Shown here: piece by piece, positions 1-9,203 of the stretch
How the letters are laid out: every line of letters begins with the position of its first letter
How positions within the stretch are numbered: position 1 is the stretch's first letter
DNA from: Fibrobacter sp. UBA4297
GTDB lineage: Bacteria > Fibrobacterota > Fibrobacteria > Fibrobacterales > Fibrobacteraceae
Length of the DNA: 64,000 bases
Assembly: GCF_002394865.1 (NCBI RefSeq)
Contig: NZ_DGUZ01000021.1
Coordinates: 69,583-133,582 of the forward strand
Direction: 5' to 3'
The notes under the pieces: generated by a model
Seen by the model: the letters and a program-made list of their open reading frames with translations, nothing else
Told to the model about the DNA's origin: nothing
Database searches by the model: none
Position numbers and translations under genes: made by a program

Positions 1-1533
1 ACAACAGTCGATTCAACAAAGACCGCAAACGTCGCAAGCAATGTTGCCGACACCGCAAAATGCACAGAAGAGGTATTACGCAAGGACGTGATTCAAGTCG
101 AGCACCGCGACACCATCAAGGTGGCCGTTACAGATTCGACACAACGCGAAATCATCTTGCACGGAACGCTCCCGCAAAAGATTCACAAAAATCTTGAACT
201 CGTCGATCGTGAATTTGCAGGCGCCGAACGCAATTACAAACCAATCCCGAACATTCCGCTGTTCGTACCGATTTTCAGCATTTCCGAAAACGCCCCGAGC
301 ATGACCGTCTTTGGCGAAGGCGAAATCAAGGCTAAGCTTGGCCTTGCCGTTGTCATCAGTGACGCTCTCAAGAAAAACACCGTGCAACTCGGGTTGTTGC
401 TTGAACTCGGGAAAGGCATCGACTACATCAATGGTGACGGACTCAATCCCAAAATCGAAAAGGAATTCTTTATCGCATGGGATAACCGCAGCACGCCTAT
501 TGACCTTGGACTTTCGTACAGCTATGCGAACTACACAAACAAAGATACCATTCGTGTCGAAGATGTTGGAGGAAACGGAGGAGACAGCTTAAAAACAAGC
601 TACTACGCCTTTGCAACACAAGCCATTACGGGTACCGCTGGCTACAGCATTTTCAAGAGCATCGATACATTGCAGGCCGCAGTCAGCTACGATTGGGCAA
701 ACGTCAACTTCTACGATGAAAGAATCGAATGGACGTACCAAAAACGATTTAGCGCAACTGTCGGCCTCGGGCTTTATGGCGACCACGAAGGCGAAGGTGG
801 CTCGGGAATTTCGGGCCAAGGGAACGGACTCTTCGTTTATTACCAATACGCCAACAGTGATCTCAGTAAACCAGGAACGCTCTACGTCACCGAAAATGGT
901 CGAATTGAAACACACTACAGAAACTTCGCGCTCCACCAATTCGGTCTGAATCTTTATGGGAGCGTACAAACGCCGTTCCTCCACGCTCGTCTTGCCGCCG
1001 GCGGAAAAATCACAAGCTACCTTCACTGGAATACAGATGACGTCAGCGACACGCTAGATTCGTACTACTACACTCCAGTGTTCCTGGACGGTTACCCGTA
1101 CTTGAGAAGCGATGAGGATTACACACTTTCAGGCACAAAGACGGCGATGGCCGAGCTCCATTACCTCTACCCGATTTATGACGACTGGAGACACGACCTC
1201 TGGATTTTCTCGACTCGCAGTTTGTACGTAGATTTGTTCGCTCAGATTGGCGCCGCCTGGAATGGAGACTTTTTCACAAACAAATTCACCAAGCATGAAT
1301 TCTGGGACCGTTCCGTGGGTTTAAGCTTCCGCATGGGCAACAAGATTTGGGACAACATTCCTCTTGACATAACGCTTACGCTTGCGCGCGGTTTGAGTCG
1401 CATCGGTGAGGACAAGGATTTCCACGGGGGAACGAAGTTGGACCCAGTCCACCTGACATTCTTGCCAAAAGCGCTCCGCCCGACGAGAATCAAGTTTTCC
1501 ATTGGGATGGGTTTCCAAAATAGTTGGCAATAA
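1..1533 (+). CDS. Putative outer-membrane beta-barrel protein (5' partial)
   Basis: The frame is open from base 1, so the true start lies outside the window; a GTG at 88 is only the first internal start-like codon. About 510 codons are visible. The first 65 or so residues look like a periplasmic linker. The rest has alternating hydrophobic and aromatic strands with many Tyr, Asn and Gly, typical of an outer-membrane barrel, and a distal strand pattern rich in DxTLTLARG-like segments. I recognise no enzyme motif. The visible N-terminal stretch resembles that of the DedA-like gene at 17735 (see findings). The family is unassigned; the barrel call is inferred from composition. Confidence 0.6.
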   Translation, partial: TTVDSTKTANVASNVADTAKCTEEVLRKDVIQVEHRDTIKVAVTDSTQREIILHGTLPQKIHKNLELVDREFAGAERNYKPIPNIPLFVPIFSISENAPSMTVFGEGEIKAKLGLAVVISDALKKNTVQLGLLLELGKGIDYINGDGLNPKIEKEFFIAWDNRSTPIDLGLSYSYANYTNKDTIRVEDVGGNGGDSLKTSYYAFATQAITGTAGYSIFKSIDTLQAAVSYDWANVNFYDERIEWTYQKRFSATVGLGLYGDHEGEGGSGISGQGNGLFVYYQYANSDLSKPGTLYVTENGRIETHYRNFALHQFGLNLYGSVQTPFLHARLAAGGKITSYLHWNTDDVSDTLDSYYYTPVFLDGYPYLRSDEDYTLSGTKTAMAELHYLYPIYDDWRHDLWIFSTRSLYVDLFAQIGAAWNGDFFTNKFTKHEFWDRSVGLSFRMGNKIWDNIPLDITLTLARGLSRIGEDKDFHGGTKLDPVHLTFLPKALRPTRIKFSIGMGFQNSWQ

Positions 1534-1568
1534 AAAATTGCCAATTATAAATCAAAATAGTACTTCAC

Positions 1569-1645
1569 GCGGGCGGGGCCCCAGCTCAGAGTTGCGAAGG
1601 CCGCACGGGCCCCTCCCTGCACCCTCCCCATCCTTGGCCGACGCT
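1569..1645. repeat. 77-bp GC-rich dispersed repeat, copy A
   Basis: The sequence matches 27597-27673 at 76 of 77 positions and is far more GC-rich than its surroundings. GGGGCCC at 1575-1581 can pair with GGGCCCC at 1607-1613 around a 25-nt loop. It lies in the gap between the barrel gene and the convergent lipoprotein gene. A short ORF that crosses it is not considered coding. Confidence 0.85.
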
Positions 1646-1706
1646 TATTGCATTATAAAACGTATCAGCAACTATAATTGTGTATGCTGTTCTAGATTAG
1701 CATAAA

Positions 1707-1735
1707 CGAAAGGCGGCGAAGGCCGCCGTTTTTTT
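1707..1735 (+). terminator. Rho-independent terminator after the barrel gene
   Basis: GGCGGC (1712-1717) and GCCGCC (1722-1727) form a stem with a GAAG loop, followed by seven T. It sits between convergent genes. Confidence 0.85.
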
Positions 1736-1738
1736 GGT

Positions 1739-2182
1739 TTAGTAGTTAAAGCTTTTGGCGTTTTTGTCTTCGGGGAGGAGTTGGCCGGGACTTGTACGTA
1801 CGGCATCGCGGCCCTTGAAATTTGGATTCAGTTTTTTGATTTCACGAGATTTCACTTCGGCCTGGACATCAAGCAAGTGGCGTTCCCATTCTTGAATAGC
1901 GCCATCGAGTTCCACGCGAGCGTTCAACATGAGTTCCTTGAGCTGCATGAGTTCAAGCATGCGTTCGCGCTTCATCACCCAAAGTTCTTCTTCTTCGGGC
2001 ATGCGCTCGATATTGAACAGCAAGTTCAAATACTTTTCTTCGGCTTCGCGGTACGCCTTGTACGTATCTTCGTAAACGAGATTGCGGTCATCAGCCATGG
2101 TCTGCTGCGAGGAGACGTGAGTTGCGCAACCGATGAAGTTCATCGCGACAGGGAGAAGGAAGAGAGGGATTGTCAAACGCAT
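1739..2182 (-). CDS. Small lipoprotein with helical C-terminal region
   Basis: The protein has about 147 aa. I start it at the ATG at 2182 (MRLTIPL...); an upstream TTG at 2197 would add five residues before the signal peptide. A short hydrophobic signal ends in a lipobox (IGC) about 19 residues in. The mature part is charged and probably coiled-coil, rich in Glu, Arg, Leu and Met. It is probably a periplasmic or outer-membrane lipoprotein. No named family is recognised. Together with the next two minus-strand genes it forms a series of lipoproteins. Confidence 0.7.
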   Translation of the reverse strand: MRLTIPLFLLPVAMNFIGCATHVSSQQTMADDRNLVYEDTYKAYREAEEKYLNLLFNIERMPEEEELWVMKRERMLELMQLKELMLNARVELDGAIQEWERHLLDVQAEVKSREIKKLNPNFKGRDAVRTSPGQLLPEDKNAKSFNY

Positions 2183-2214
2183 AAAATAAAGGTACAAAAA
2201 ATAATAAGCAGAAC

Positions 2215-2242
2215 TTAGTTATTAGTCAATGGTTATTAGAAT
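2215..2242. repeat. Heptad-periodic array (about 4 units)
   Basis: Units TTAGTTA, TTAGTCA, ATGGTTA and TTAGAAT follow one another without gaps. The array lies downstream of the 3' end of the minus-strand gene at 2299-3225 and belongs to the same class as those at 18493, 23035, 61918 and 62771. Confidence 0.6.
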
Positions 2243-2262
2243 GCTGCCATGACATTGAATGG

Positions 2263-2290
2263 AGATGCCTGCTCGGTAGCAGGCATGACA
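2263..2290. repeat. ATGCC-stem dispersed hairpin, copy 1
   Basis: ATGCCTGCT (2265-2273) pairs with AGCAGGCAT (2278-2286), followed by GACA. The same architecture with compensating stem changes recurs at 25260-25284 and 28199-28224. It sits just past the stop codon of the 2299-3225 minus-strand gene and could double as its terminator. Confidence 0.75.
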
Positions 2291-2298
2291 ATTGCAAT

Positions 2299-3225
2299 TT
2301 ATTCAGCGGCTTCGGGGATATCGCGCTTAATATTGTAAAGTCTTTCGTACGAGACATGGCTCGTGAACGTGACGGTATCCTTTGTTTCGGGGTGGATCAT
2401 CGTGTGCGTTCCGACTTTGACTTCACGTTCCTGGCACGGGAGACCTGTTTCCGGTTCAATCATGACTTCGAACTCGGTGCGATATTCGCCCTTAAGTCCA
2501 GAGGTATAAGCCTTGAACTTGTCTGGCACAATCTTGCTACCCACGTGCTGTTCCCAAATGAAGTACGGGAAACTTTCAGTTTCTTGCAAGTAGACGACGT
2601 AGTCCAGGCACTTGCGGTGGTCGCGATTCGTAAAGCCCCTCGTCACCACAGAATCCACCTTGATAAGCGCAAAGTTCAGACGGCCCTGCTGCTTGAGGAG
2701 TTCAGTCACATTGCCCTTGACCGGCACAACACCCTTGAGCAAGTGGTCCATTTCCCAGCGGTGCTTTTCCAAGCGCTTGAGGTGCGGCTTGAATTCAGGA
2801 TTCAAGAGCTGATCGCGCCAGCGGCTCGGCATCGGGATATGGGCCAGCAACGTATCATAGCCATCATCAATGCCGGTAAGGCTCGTCACATTGCGGTCTA
2901 CAGCGGCTAGGTTCACTTCCTTGATGCGCCAGGCAAGTTCCGTCGGCATAAAATTCTTGAGGTATCCGCGAGACTTGTCAATCACGTAATTGCGCTTGAC
3001 AAACGTCGTATCGCCTTTTGAAGAGTAGTTCAAATCGGCATACGTCGCTGTAATCGTCCCCACCTTTTCTTCGCCCTTCAAGTCCAGCGTCGCATAATAG
3101 CTTTCGGTGTACATTTCGAGCGTGACAGGAGCGTTTAATTTATAGTCAACAGATACTTCAGACTGCCCACATGCGGTAAGCATTGCAGCGACAAACATTC
3201 CACTCAAGAGTTTTATTTTATTCAT
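2299..3225 (-). CDS. Lipoprotein of unknown function
   Basis: The protein has about 308 aa with the start chosen at MNKIKLL. An upstream ATG four codons earlier lies close to the end of the next gene. The signal peptide ends in the lipobox LTAC near residue 19. The mature protein has mixed alpha/beta character with no Cys-rich or catalytic motif I recognise. It lies 12 bp downstream of the 3238-3681 gene on the same strand, so the two are probably co-transcribed. Its role is unknown, probably at the envelope. Confidence 0.75.
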   Translation of the reverse strand: MNKIKLLSGMFVAAMLTACGQSEVSVDYKLNAPVTLEMYTESYYATLDLKGEEKVGTITATYADLNYSSKGDTTFVKRNYVIDKSRGYLKNFMPTELAWRIKEVNLAAVDRNVTSLTGIDDGYDTLLAHIPMPSRWRDQLLNPEFKPHLKRLEKHRWEMDHLLKGVVPVKGNVTELLKQQGRLNFALIKVDSVVTRGFTNRDHRKCLDYVVYLQETESFPYFIWEQHVGSKIVPDKFKAYTSGLKGEYRTEFEVMIEPETGLPCQEREVKVGTHTMIHPETKDTVTFTSHVSYERLYNIKRDIPEAAE

Positions 3226-3237
3226 TAAATTAACCAA

Positions 3238-3681
3238 CTATTGATTGACAATCGTTAACTGTTTTGAAGCAATCAAGCCTCTTTCAGAAGAAATTTCAAG
3301 AACAACCGTTCCAGGGGCTTTGAGTTTTGTCATTTCGCGGGCCGTTGCATAACCGCCTCGACGCGAACGCGCTTCAAGAGTAAACGCTTCCATTTTATTG
3401 GAAACATGGAAATCACGTTCCCAAAGCTGAGTCCCCTTGTTAGCAAGAGTCCCTTCGTAGAACGCAAATTTCAGCGTATTAAAATCAAAACCCGTTCCAT
3501 AACGCAACTGGATGATGAGTTCATCAGCCATTCTGAATACGCTACCTGTATCAGCAACATAGCCCACAGCCGGATTCCATTCACGACCACAGGCGATAAT
3601 GGGTTCAGATTTTGAGCAACCTGCAAAAAGCCCACCCAAGGCTAAAGTTGCAAGCATAACGACTTTCTGTTTTTTGTTCAT
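3238..3681 (-). CDS. Small lipoprotein of unknown function
   Basis: The protein has about 147 aa. The ATG at 3681 is preceded by AGAGAGGGATACA, a good ribosome binding site, so I reject the ATG ten codons upstream. The signal peptide ends in the lipobox FAGC near residue 21. The mature domain looks like a small beta-sandwich with one further Cys (ACGREW). It is the first gene of a probable two-gene unit with the 2299-3225 lipoprotein. Confidence 0.78.
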   Translation of the reverse strand: MNKKQKVVMLATLALGGLFAGCSKSEPIIACGREWNPAVGYVADTGSVFRMADELIIQLRYGTGFDFNTLKFAFYEGTLANKGTQLWERDFHVSNKMEAFTLEARSRRGGYATAREMTKLKAPGTVVLEISSERGLIASKQLTIVNQ

Positions 3682-3730
3682 TGTATCCCTCTCTTTTTTG
3701 CCCAACAGCACTTTTTAAAATAGCAAAAAA

Positions 3731-5215
3731 CTATCTGTCAAGTACAAACATCATCTCAAGATGGGGCGTTTGAGGGTAAAAAGCGAAGCCTTCGGCGTGA
3801 GAAAGGGTAAATCCGGCCTCAGAGAACTTGGCAAAGTCGCGTGCAAGCGTCACCGGGTCGCAAGAAACGTAAATCAGGCGGTTGACAGAGCTTTTCACGA
3901 TGGCGGTCAAAGCTTCTTTGGGGAGGCCTGTTCGCGGAGGGTCAACAATGAGGGTGGCGGGGACATCGACGACGTTTTCGACGAGCCAATCTTCGGCAGG
4001 GGCCGAGACGTTTTCAATTTCAGGGGTGCGAGAAGCCACGCAATCCCGAGATGCCGCAGAATCTTCGGGGAACGCCGCAGGGACAGACAAATTAACCTTT
4101 GCGTGTTTGAGGCAGCCTTCTTCGCGTTCGACAGTCGTAATCTTCTTGAACTTGTCCTGCAAAATACAGGCAAAGAAACCGACGCCGCTAAACAAGTCAA
4201 TCAGCCAAGCGTCAGAGGACTTGCCACTTGCCAAGCCTTCATCCACAGCCTTGCGGACCGATTCAACGAGTTCCGGCAAAAGTCCCAAATTGCTCTGGAA
4301 AAATACGGACGCATCCGCTTCGATTTTGCGGCCTGCAATTTCGACAAGGCTCACAGCATGCGCATCGAATTCAGACTTGTGCATTCCTGGGTAATAGAAC
4401 GAAATTTCGCCCGCACCGTTATCGAAGATGTTTACATCGATATCGCGAGAATACCTGTGAAAGTCGTCGCGACCGCTCGAATTACGATTAGAATCGCCCG
4501 CGAGAAGCGTCGCGGCAGGTCCACGCAAGAATTCATTCAAGCCGTCCGTGAGCACAGGGCATTTTTCAAACGGGACGATGTTATTGCTTTCTTCGCCGCG
4601 GAAACCAAAGACTGCGCGGTTAGCAGAACCTTCAAGAGTTGCCGAGCCTGCACCTTCGAAAGTCGCCGAGCTTGCGCCGCGATTTTCTGGGACTGCGCCG
4701 CGATTAGAACTGCCGCGGAACACGACACGAGCGCGGTTTCGGTAACCCCAGGCATTCCCTGTATGGATGACAAAATCTTCGGGCAGTTCCGCATGAGCGA
4801 GGCGCTTGAAATTTTCACGTTCGACTTTTTCAAGATATTCCGCTTGCTTTTCGGAAGCGAGATGTTGCAAGCTGCAGCCGCCGCACTTGCCGTACAGCGG
4901 GCAACGCGGCTCAACGCGGTCCGGGCTTGCTTCCAGAACTTCGACAACGCGGCCCTTTGTAAAGTCCTTTTTCTGGAACGTGAGTCGCACCTTGCAGAGT
5001 TCACCCGGGAGCGCACCCGCCACAAAGCACACGCGACCATCTTCCAAGCGCGCCATGCCCTCGCCTCCCTGCACCATTTTTTCGATGCGGAGCGTCAAAC
5101 ATTCACCACGCGGTTCACGACTAGAGTCACGACGGTCGTTATTGCGGTTCGGACGCGGGCCTTTAAACGCCCCGCCATTGCCCTTAAAGCGGTTGTTTCT
5201 GCGGAAATCTGCCAT
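3731..5215 (-). CDS. rlmD: 23S rRNA (uracil-C5)-methyltransferase, RlmD/TrmA family
   Basis: The protein has about 494 aa and methylates C5 of a uridine in RNA, using SAM. After a basic Arg/Asn/Gly-rich N-terminal tail comes a TRAM domain (about residues 40-95), then the iron-sulfur cysteines CPLYGKCGGC, the SAM-binding motif LIDLFSGVGFF, the DPPRTGL motif and YVSCDP with the catalytic Cys. A low-complexity Ser/Ala/Gly/Arg segment of about 45 residues interrupts the region between the cluster and the SAM domain and is not a normal part of the family. The start at 5215 (MADFRRNN) is preferred over 5248. RlmD and other TrmA-like paralogs cannot be separated by eye. Confidence 0.9.
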   Translation of the reverse strand: MADFRRNNRFKGNGGAFKGPRPNRNNDRRDSSREPRGECLTLRIEKMVQGGEGMARLEDGRVCFVAGALPGELCKVRLTFQKKDFTKGRVVEVLEASPDRVEPRCPLYGKCGGCSLQHLASEKQAEYLEKVERENFKRLAHAELPEDFVIHTGNAWGYRNRARVVFRGSSNRGAVPENRGASSATFEGAGSATLEGSANRAVFGFRGEESNNIVPFEKCPVLTDGLNEFLRGPAATLLAGDSNRNSSGRDDFHRYSRDIDVNIFDNGAGEISFYYPGMHKSEFDAHAVSLVEIAGRKIEADASVFFQSNLGLLPELVESVRKAVDEGLASGKSSDAWLIDLFSGVGFFACILQDKFKKITTVEREEGCLKHAKVNLSVPAAFPEDSAASRDCVASRTPEIENVSAPAEDWLVENVVDVPATLIVDPPRTGLPKEALTAIVKSSVNRLIYVSCDPVTLARDFAKFSEAGFTLSHAEGFAFYPQTPHLEMMFVLDR

Positions 5216-5237
5216 GAATGTAAAAATAGAAATTTTA

Positions 5238-6632
5238 TCATTCCCCAAAATAATCTTTATCCGCAGGGGCTATTTCGCAACGGAGAATGGGGAATAGAGG
5301 CCGGACGACATTAAAACTGGATCCATACGTTTTAGCGATCTTTTCATCAAGGCACGGAATATCAATTATCATCGATTGTCCTTTTGAAATTTTCGTAAAG
5401 CGTTCAAACGGAACCACTTTGGGATAACGAGCCCCCACCTCACGATAAAAAGTTCGTTCTATTTCTGCATCCTCTGACGAGGAATCTCTTTTGAGGCCTT
5501 CCCATGGCAATAAAATAGAATCGCTCGCAAGCAGCGGTTTTACTTGTTCATGCGCCCGATCATACCTAATGAATTTTCCCGTAACAGGCGCAATACTCCT
5601 TGAAGGAGGCGTCATTTTAAAATGAAGTTTTTCACTTGATGATATGTAATAAGGGAACGTTTTATCCCCAAGCCAACATTCGCGATTTTCATCATTCAGT
5701 TTAACCGAAAGTTCAACAGCTACGCCGTTATCATTTGAACCAACAATTCGGCCTGTGCAATTTCCTTCTACTTTAGAAATTTTCCTCAGTTGATTATTTT
5801 TCAAAGCAAAGTTATTGGCGGTATCCGATTCTGCGCTCGGACCGAAGTCATGTTCAAAGACCCAGTATGAATTCAGTTGCTCTGCCGTTGGCTGGACGGA
5901 TTCAAACTTTTTTATGCGGCACTCATTTTTGAACTCGTATTCTAAAATTCCGCGTTCACTCAGCGCCAGCATCCACAATTCACGTGCACAGGAATCGGGC
6001 GACTTTTTCACATTCTCAACCGTTTCTTTAGAAAGATTTAATACTCTATCTTTTTTTACTTTTTCCTTAGGATAATTCAAAATACTGTCTGGTGTTTGAA
6101 ATAATAACTGAACATCAACAAACCCAAGATAATCATCTATCTTCAAAAGTGAATCTAAAAGGCAATTTGAGTCATATCTAGAAAGACTACTATAAAAGTC
6201 TTCTCTATCAGATAACGTTTTTCCAGAATCACGAGCCCATTGACTCTCATATATATCAAGGAGCACATCCATGTCGTTATCCCAACAGCCAACCCGTTGA
6301 CTCGTTGTCGAATCCGCATTTGCGGTCGATGTTTGCTTTTGGCTTTGCCCATTTCTAGACGGCATAAAAAGCCCAATTAAATTCACAGCCGCAATGATCC
6401 AAACCAGTTTAAGCCACAAACCTCTTGCTAAAAAACGATTGTGAACTTTTATCGAATCCAAGAAAAGCGAAATCGCAGCAAAGCAAATAAGAGGCAAAGT
6501 AATACAACTCACAATCAACTTTGAACCATAATTGTTCAAAGAGAGGTCCAACGAAATGAGCTGAGATTCAACAAACGCCCCAAAGCACAAGGATAAAGCG
6601 CACAACAAAGGAACAACTTTAGACTGCATCAT
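5238..6632 (-). CDS. Membrane protein of unknown function
   Basis: The protein has about 464 aa. The ATG at 6632 overlaps the TAA of the upstream gene (TAATG) and has GGGGGAGGAC just ahead, so translation is probably coupled. Three hydrophobic helices occupy roughly the first 100 residues. The remaining 350 residues are soluble and contain several Cys and many charged residues. No known domain is recognised. Its partner is the single-pass protein at 6632-7204. Confidence 0.75.
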   Translation of the reverse strand: MMQSKVVPLLCALSLCFGAFVESQLISLDLSLNNYGSKLIVSCITLPLICFAAISLFLDSIKVHNRFLARGLWLKLVWIIAAVNLIGLFMPSRNGQSQKQTSTANADSTTSQRVGCWDNDMDVLLDIYESQWARDSGKTLSDREDFYSSLSRYDSNCLLDSLLKIDDYLGFVDVQLLFQTPDSILNYPKEKVKKDRVLNLSKETVENVKKSPDSCARELWMLALSERGILEYEFKNECRIKKFESVQPTAEQLNSYWVFEHDFGPSAESDTANNFALKNNQLRKISKVEGNCTGRIVGSNDNGVAVELSVKLNDENRECWLGDKTFPYYISSSEKLHFKMTPPSRSIAPVTGKFIRYDRAHEQVKPLLASDSILLPWEGLKRDSSSEDAEIERTFYREVGARYPKVVPFERFTKISKGQSMIIDIPCLDEKIAKTYGSSFNVVRPLFPILRCEIAPADKDYFGE

Positions 6633-7204
6633 TAGTCCTCCCCCATAAAACAATTTGCACGCTTCAAATACTTTTTATTTATCGAGGAAACAATCAAACC
6701 TTTAACAACAACCTTTTTCGAAAAAGGTTGCTCTTCTATTTTCATATCATGTGTAACTTTGCCACTTTCACTATAATAGAAAACAACGTATTCATTTTGC
6801 TTTTCCATGATGAAAAATTTAAACCAAGGAAATTCTAGAAAGGGTGTTGTAATAGTCACTAACGGATGTAGCCCATTTTCATCTTCGTACAGGAGGCCAA
6901 CTTCATCTTTTACACTCGCCAAATGATAATGAAATTCATACAAACGTTCAGTTTCATTGCCTTTTAGATAGTGGTAAATTTTCTTTCCTTCTACTTCGCA
7001 GGGAACCGATTTACCATCAGTATCTTTCGCCAACATGAGTGTCGGATCTTGAGAAGGCGACTGCTTAGGCCAACATATGAACAACAAAAATAGGCACACC
7101 CCCGTAAATAAGATTACGCAAACCTGAGTTACATATTCAAACTTTTTTCGAAAAGAGCCGGGCTTATTCGCCTTCTCATTTTCCATCATTTTTTCTTTTA
7201 GCAT
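6632..7204 (-). CDS. Single-pass membrane protein of unknown function
   Basis: The protein has 190 aa. A basic N-terminus is followed by one strong transmembrane helix at about residues 28-48 (VCVILFTGVCLFLLFI) and a soluble, probably periplasmic domain. Start codons at 7189 and 7186 are also possible. It is the first gene of a coupled pair with 5238-6632 and runs divergently from the mla operon. The function is unknown. Confidence 0.72.
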   Translation of the reverse strand: MLKEKMMENEKANKPGSFRKKFEYVTQVCVILFTGVCLFLLFICWPKQSPSQDPTLMLAKDTDGKSVPCEVEGKKIYHYLKGNETERLYEFHYHLASVKDEVGLLYEDENGLHPLVTITTPFLEFPWFKFFIMEKQNEYVVFYYSESGKVTHDMKIEEQPFSKKVVVKGLIVSSINKKYLKRANCFMGED

Positions 7205-7235
7205 ACAACATATATAGTTAAATTAAACCTCTTAT

Positions 7236-7290
7236 CCCCGTTTTTTGCGTTTTTTAGCCCAATTTTCAGCATTCAGAAAAGAAAACGGGG
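7236..7290. promoter_or_regulatory. Inverted repeat between divergent genes
   Basis: CCCCGTTTT (7236-7244) and AAAACGGGG (7282-7290) are perfect complements, 37 bases apart, in the intergenic region between the minus-strand membrane genes and the mla operon. It could be an operator or an RNA hairpin. Confidence 0.4.
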
Positions 7291-7316
7291 TGATTTAGCA
7301 CAGCCATGTTTTAAAA

Positions 7317-7328
7317 TTTTCTAAATTG
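7317..7328 (+). promoter_or_regulatory. Candidate -10 element for the mla operon
   Basis: TTTTCTAAATTG lies just upstream of the ATG at 7336 and nearly matches TTTTCTAAATTTG upstream of the DedA-like gene. The short distance to the ATG and lack of a purine-rich ribosome site suggest a leaderless or near-leaderless transcript. Confidence 0.4.
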
Positions 7329-7335
7329 TCGCCCA

Positions 7336-8400
7336 ATGGAAACGACATCGATAGTTTTGCCTAGCGCTCTCACTGCCGCGAACAGCAAAAAGCTGCTTTC
7401 GAGTTGCAGGAGCGCCCTCACCAAAGGGGAGCTTCATCTGGACGGATCAAGCCTTACCTCGATGGACTATAGCGCCGATGCCTTTTTTGCACTTTTAGCG
7501 GAACTTTCGGAAAAGACGGGCAACAGGCTCGTCCTTAAGCATTTTTCGCCCGAAATCAGGCAGCATTTGCAGAACCTCCGCAAGATGGTTCCGCCCGAGA
7601 AACCGCAGCGCGAAACCAACAACATCCTCGAAATGATGGGTGGTGTCGGTTTTTCGCTGCTCAAAGAAGTCTTCGAAGTCCTCGTGCTTCTCTTTACGGC
7701 AATTTACTGGACCATCGTCGGACCGTTCGACAAGGGTAAAATCCACTTTGGCGGTATCACCAAGCAGATGTTCAAGTCGGGCAGTGAAGCCATGGGAATT
7801 TGCTTCTTGTTCGTGGGACTTATCTGCCTTACGATGGCTCTCCAGAGTTCGGTGATGCTGAATGCGGTCGGTGGCGGCTCTTACCTCGCTTCGGGGCTTG
7901 GGTTCCTCATTTTTGCAGAAATTGGCCCGCTCCTCACGACGATTATTTTGGCCGGGCGTTCCGGCAGTGCCATGGCGGCAGAAATTGCAAACATGAGCGT
8001 CTGCGAAGAAGTAAAGGCTTTGAAGTCCATGGCCATCCCGCCGGTGCAGTACCTCGTGGTCCCGCGCTTTATCGCCTTGAGCATCACGACACCGATCCTC
8101 TCGTTTAGCGCATCCATCGTCGGTAGTTTCGCCGGCTTCCTCATTGCGTATTTCTTCTGCGATATTTCTTTCTCGAACTACATGATGGGGCTTCGCGACG
8201 GCATCGACCCGATGACGTTCCTCAAGAGCACAATCAAGGCGCTTGTATTTGGCTGGATTGTAACACTCATCGCCTGCAACAAGGGCCTCAACGCCCACGG
8301 CGGTGCAGAAGCTGTCGGTAAAGCGACGACTTCAAGCGTTGTGGCGGCCATTTGTACTATCGTGATTTCGGATACCCTTTTCGCCTTCATTTTCTATTAG
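7336..8400 (+). CDS. mlaE: MlaE-family ABC transporter permease with N-terminal STAS domain
   Basis: The protein has 354 aa and is the inner-membrane permease of a phospholipid transport system between inner and outer membranes. Residues 1 to about 85 look like a STAS (MlaB-like) domain fused to the permease. Residues from about 100 onward carry the MlaE fold with several transmembrane helices and the motif EIGPLLTTIILAGRSGSAMA. It is followed 8 bp later by the ATPase gene, then by an MCE-domain protein and a lipoprotein, the usual Mla order. There is no standalone mlaB because the STAS domain is fused here. Confidence 0.93.
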   Translation: METTSIVLPSALTAANSKKLLSSCRSALTKGELHLDGSSLTSMDYSADAFFALLAELSEKTGNRLVLKHFSPEIRQHLQNLRKMVPPEKPQRETNNILEMMGGVGFSLLKEVFEVLVLLFTAIYWTIVGPFDKGKIHFGGITKQMFKSGSEAMGICFLFVGLICLTMALQSSVMLNAVGGGSYLASGLGFLIFAEIGPLLTTIILAGRSGSAMAAEIANMSVCEEVKALKSMAIPPVQYLVVPRFIALSITTPILSFSASIVGSFAGFLIAYFFCDISFSNYMMGLRDGIDPMTFLKSTIKALVFGWIVTLIACNKGLNAHGGAEAVGKATTSSVVAAICTIVISDTLFAFIFY

Positions 8401-8408
8401 AGGTCAAT

Positions 8409-9191
8409 ATGGACGAAATTCTAAAAGTTGACCATTTGAAAGCGAGCTACGGTAACGAGACTATCCTCAAGGATATTTCGTTCGGCGTCAAGAAGGGCGA
8501 AATCCGCATGGTGCTCGGCAGTTCCGGTTGCGGTAAGTCGACGCTTTTGAACAACGTGCTCAAGTTCATCAAGTCCGACGAAGGTACAATTACGTACTTC
8601 GGAAAGTCGTTCGGGCCCAAAGAAGGCCTCGATAGCGAAACGCGTATGCGCACCGGAGTGCTCTTCCAGAGTGGCGCTTTGCTAGCAGACTTGACCGTCG
8701 CCGAAAACGCGATGCTCCCACTCAAGCGTAGCATGCCCTACATGCCCAAGAGCCAGATGGAAGCGATTGTCGCAGACCGCCTCGAGAAGGTGCACCTGCT
8801 CCACGCGTTCCACAAGTTCCCCGGCGAGATTTCGGGCGGTATGAAAAAGCGTGCCGCACTTGCCCGCGCGATTGCGCTCAAGCCAGAACTTTTGTTCTGC
8901 GATGAACCGTCCACAGGTCTTGACCCGGTGACCGCCCGTTCGCTCGACGAACTGCTCCTCGAACTGCGCGACACGCTCGGCGTTTCGATGGTGATTGTGA
9001 GCCACGAACTCGAGAGCATCAAAATTGTCTGCGACCGCTTTGTGTACCTCAAGGACGGCTACGTCCTGAAAGACGCGACCTTGAAAGAAGGCATGGAATC
9101 CGACGATCCCATCCTCAGGCATTTTTTCAATAGGCAGTGCCCCAAAGAATACAATGCCGAAGACTTTTACCACTTTGATTTTATTGATTGA
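8409..9191 (+). CDS. mlaF: MlaF-family ABC transporter ATP-binding protein
   Basis: The protein has 260 aa and energises the MlaE permease. It shows the Walker A motif GSSGCGKST, a signature ISGGMKKRAALARA of the Mla/Ttg2 type, Walker B LLFCDEPSTGLDP and a switch His in VSHE. The ATG at 8409 follows AGAGGTCA; an upstream start at 8352 would overlap mlaE and lacks support. It is the second gene of the operon. Confidence 0.95.
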   Translation: MDEILKVDHLKASYGNETILKDISFGVKKGEIRMVLGSSGCGKSTLLNNVLKFIKSDEGTITYFGKSFGPKEGLDSETRMRTGVLFQSGALLADLTVAENAMLPLKRSMPYMPKSQMEAIVADRLEKVHLLHAFHKFPGEISGGMKKRAALARAIALKPELLFCDEPSTGLDPVTARSLDELLLELRDTLGVSMVIVSHELESIKIVCDRFVYLKDGYVLKDATLKEGMESDDPILRHFFNRQCPKEYNAEDFYHFDFID

Positions 9192-9203
9192 GTTGGAGAA
9201 ATA

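Noticed and set aside
1502..1705. 67-codon frame across the GC-rich repeat
   Set aside because: It overlaps the barrel gene end and a non-coding repeat whose second copy lies in another gene context; no ribosome site.
3761..5314. 517-codon open frame opposite the RlmD-like gene
   Set aside because: Shadow of a conserved methyltransferase with all motifs on the minus strand; the antisense product is Arg/Phe-rich and unlike a real protein.
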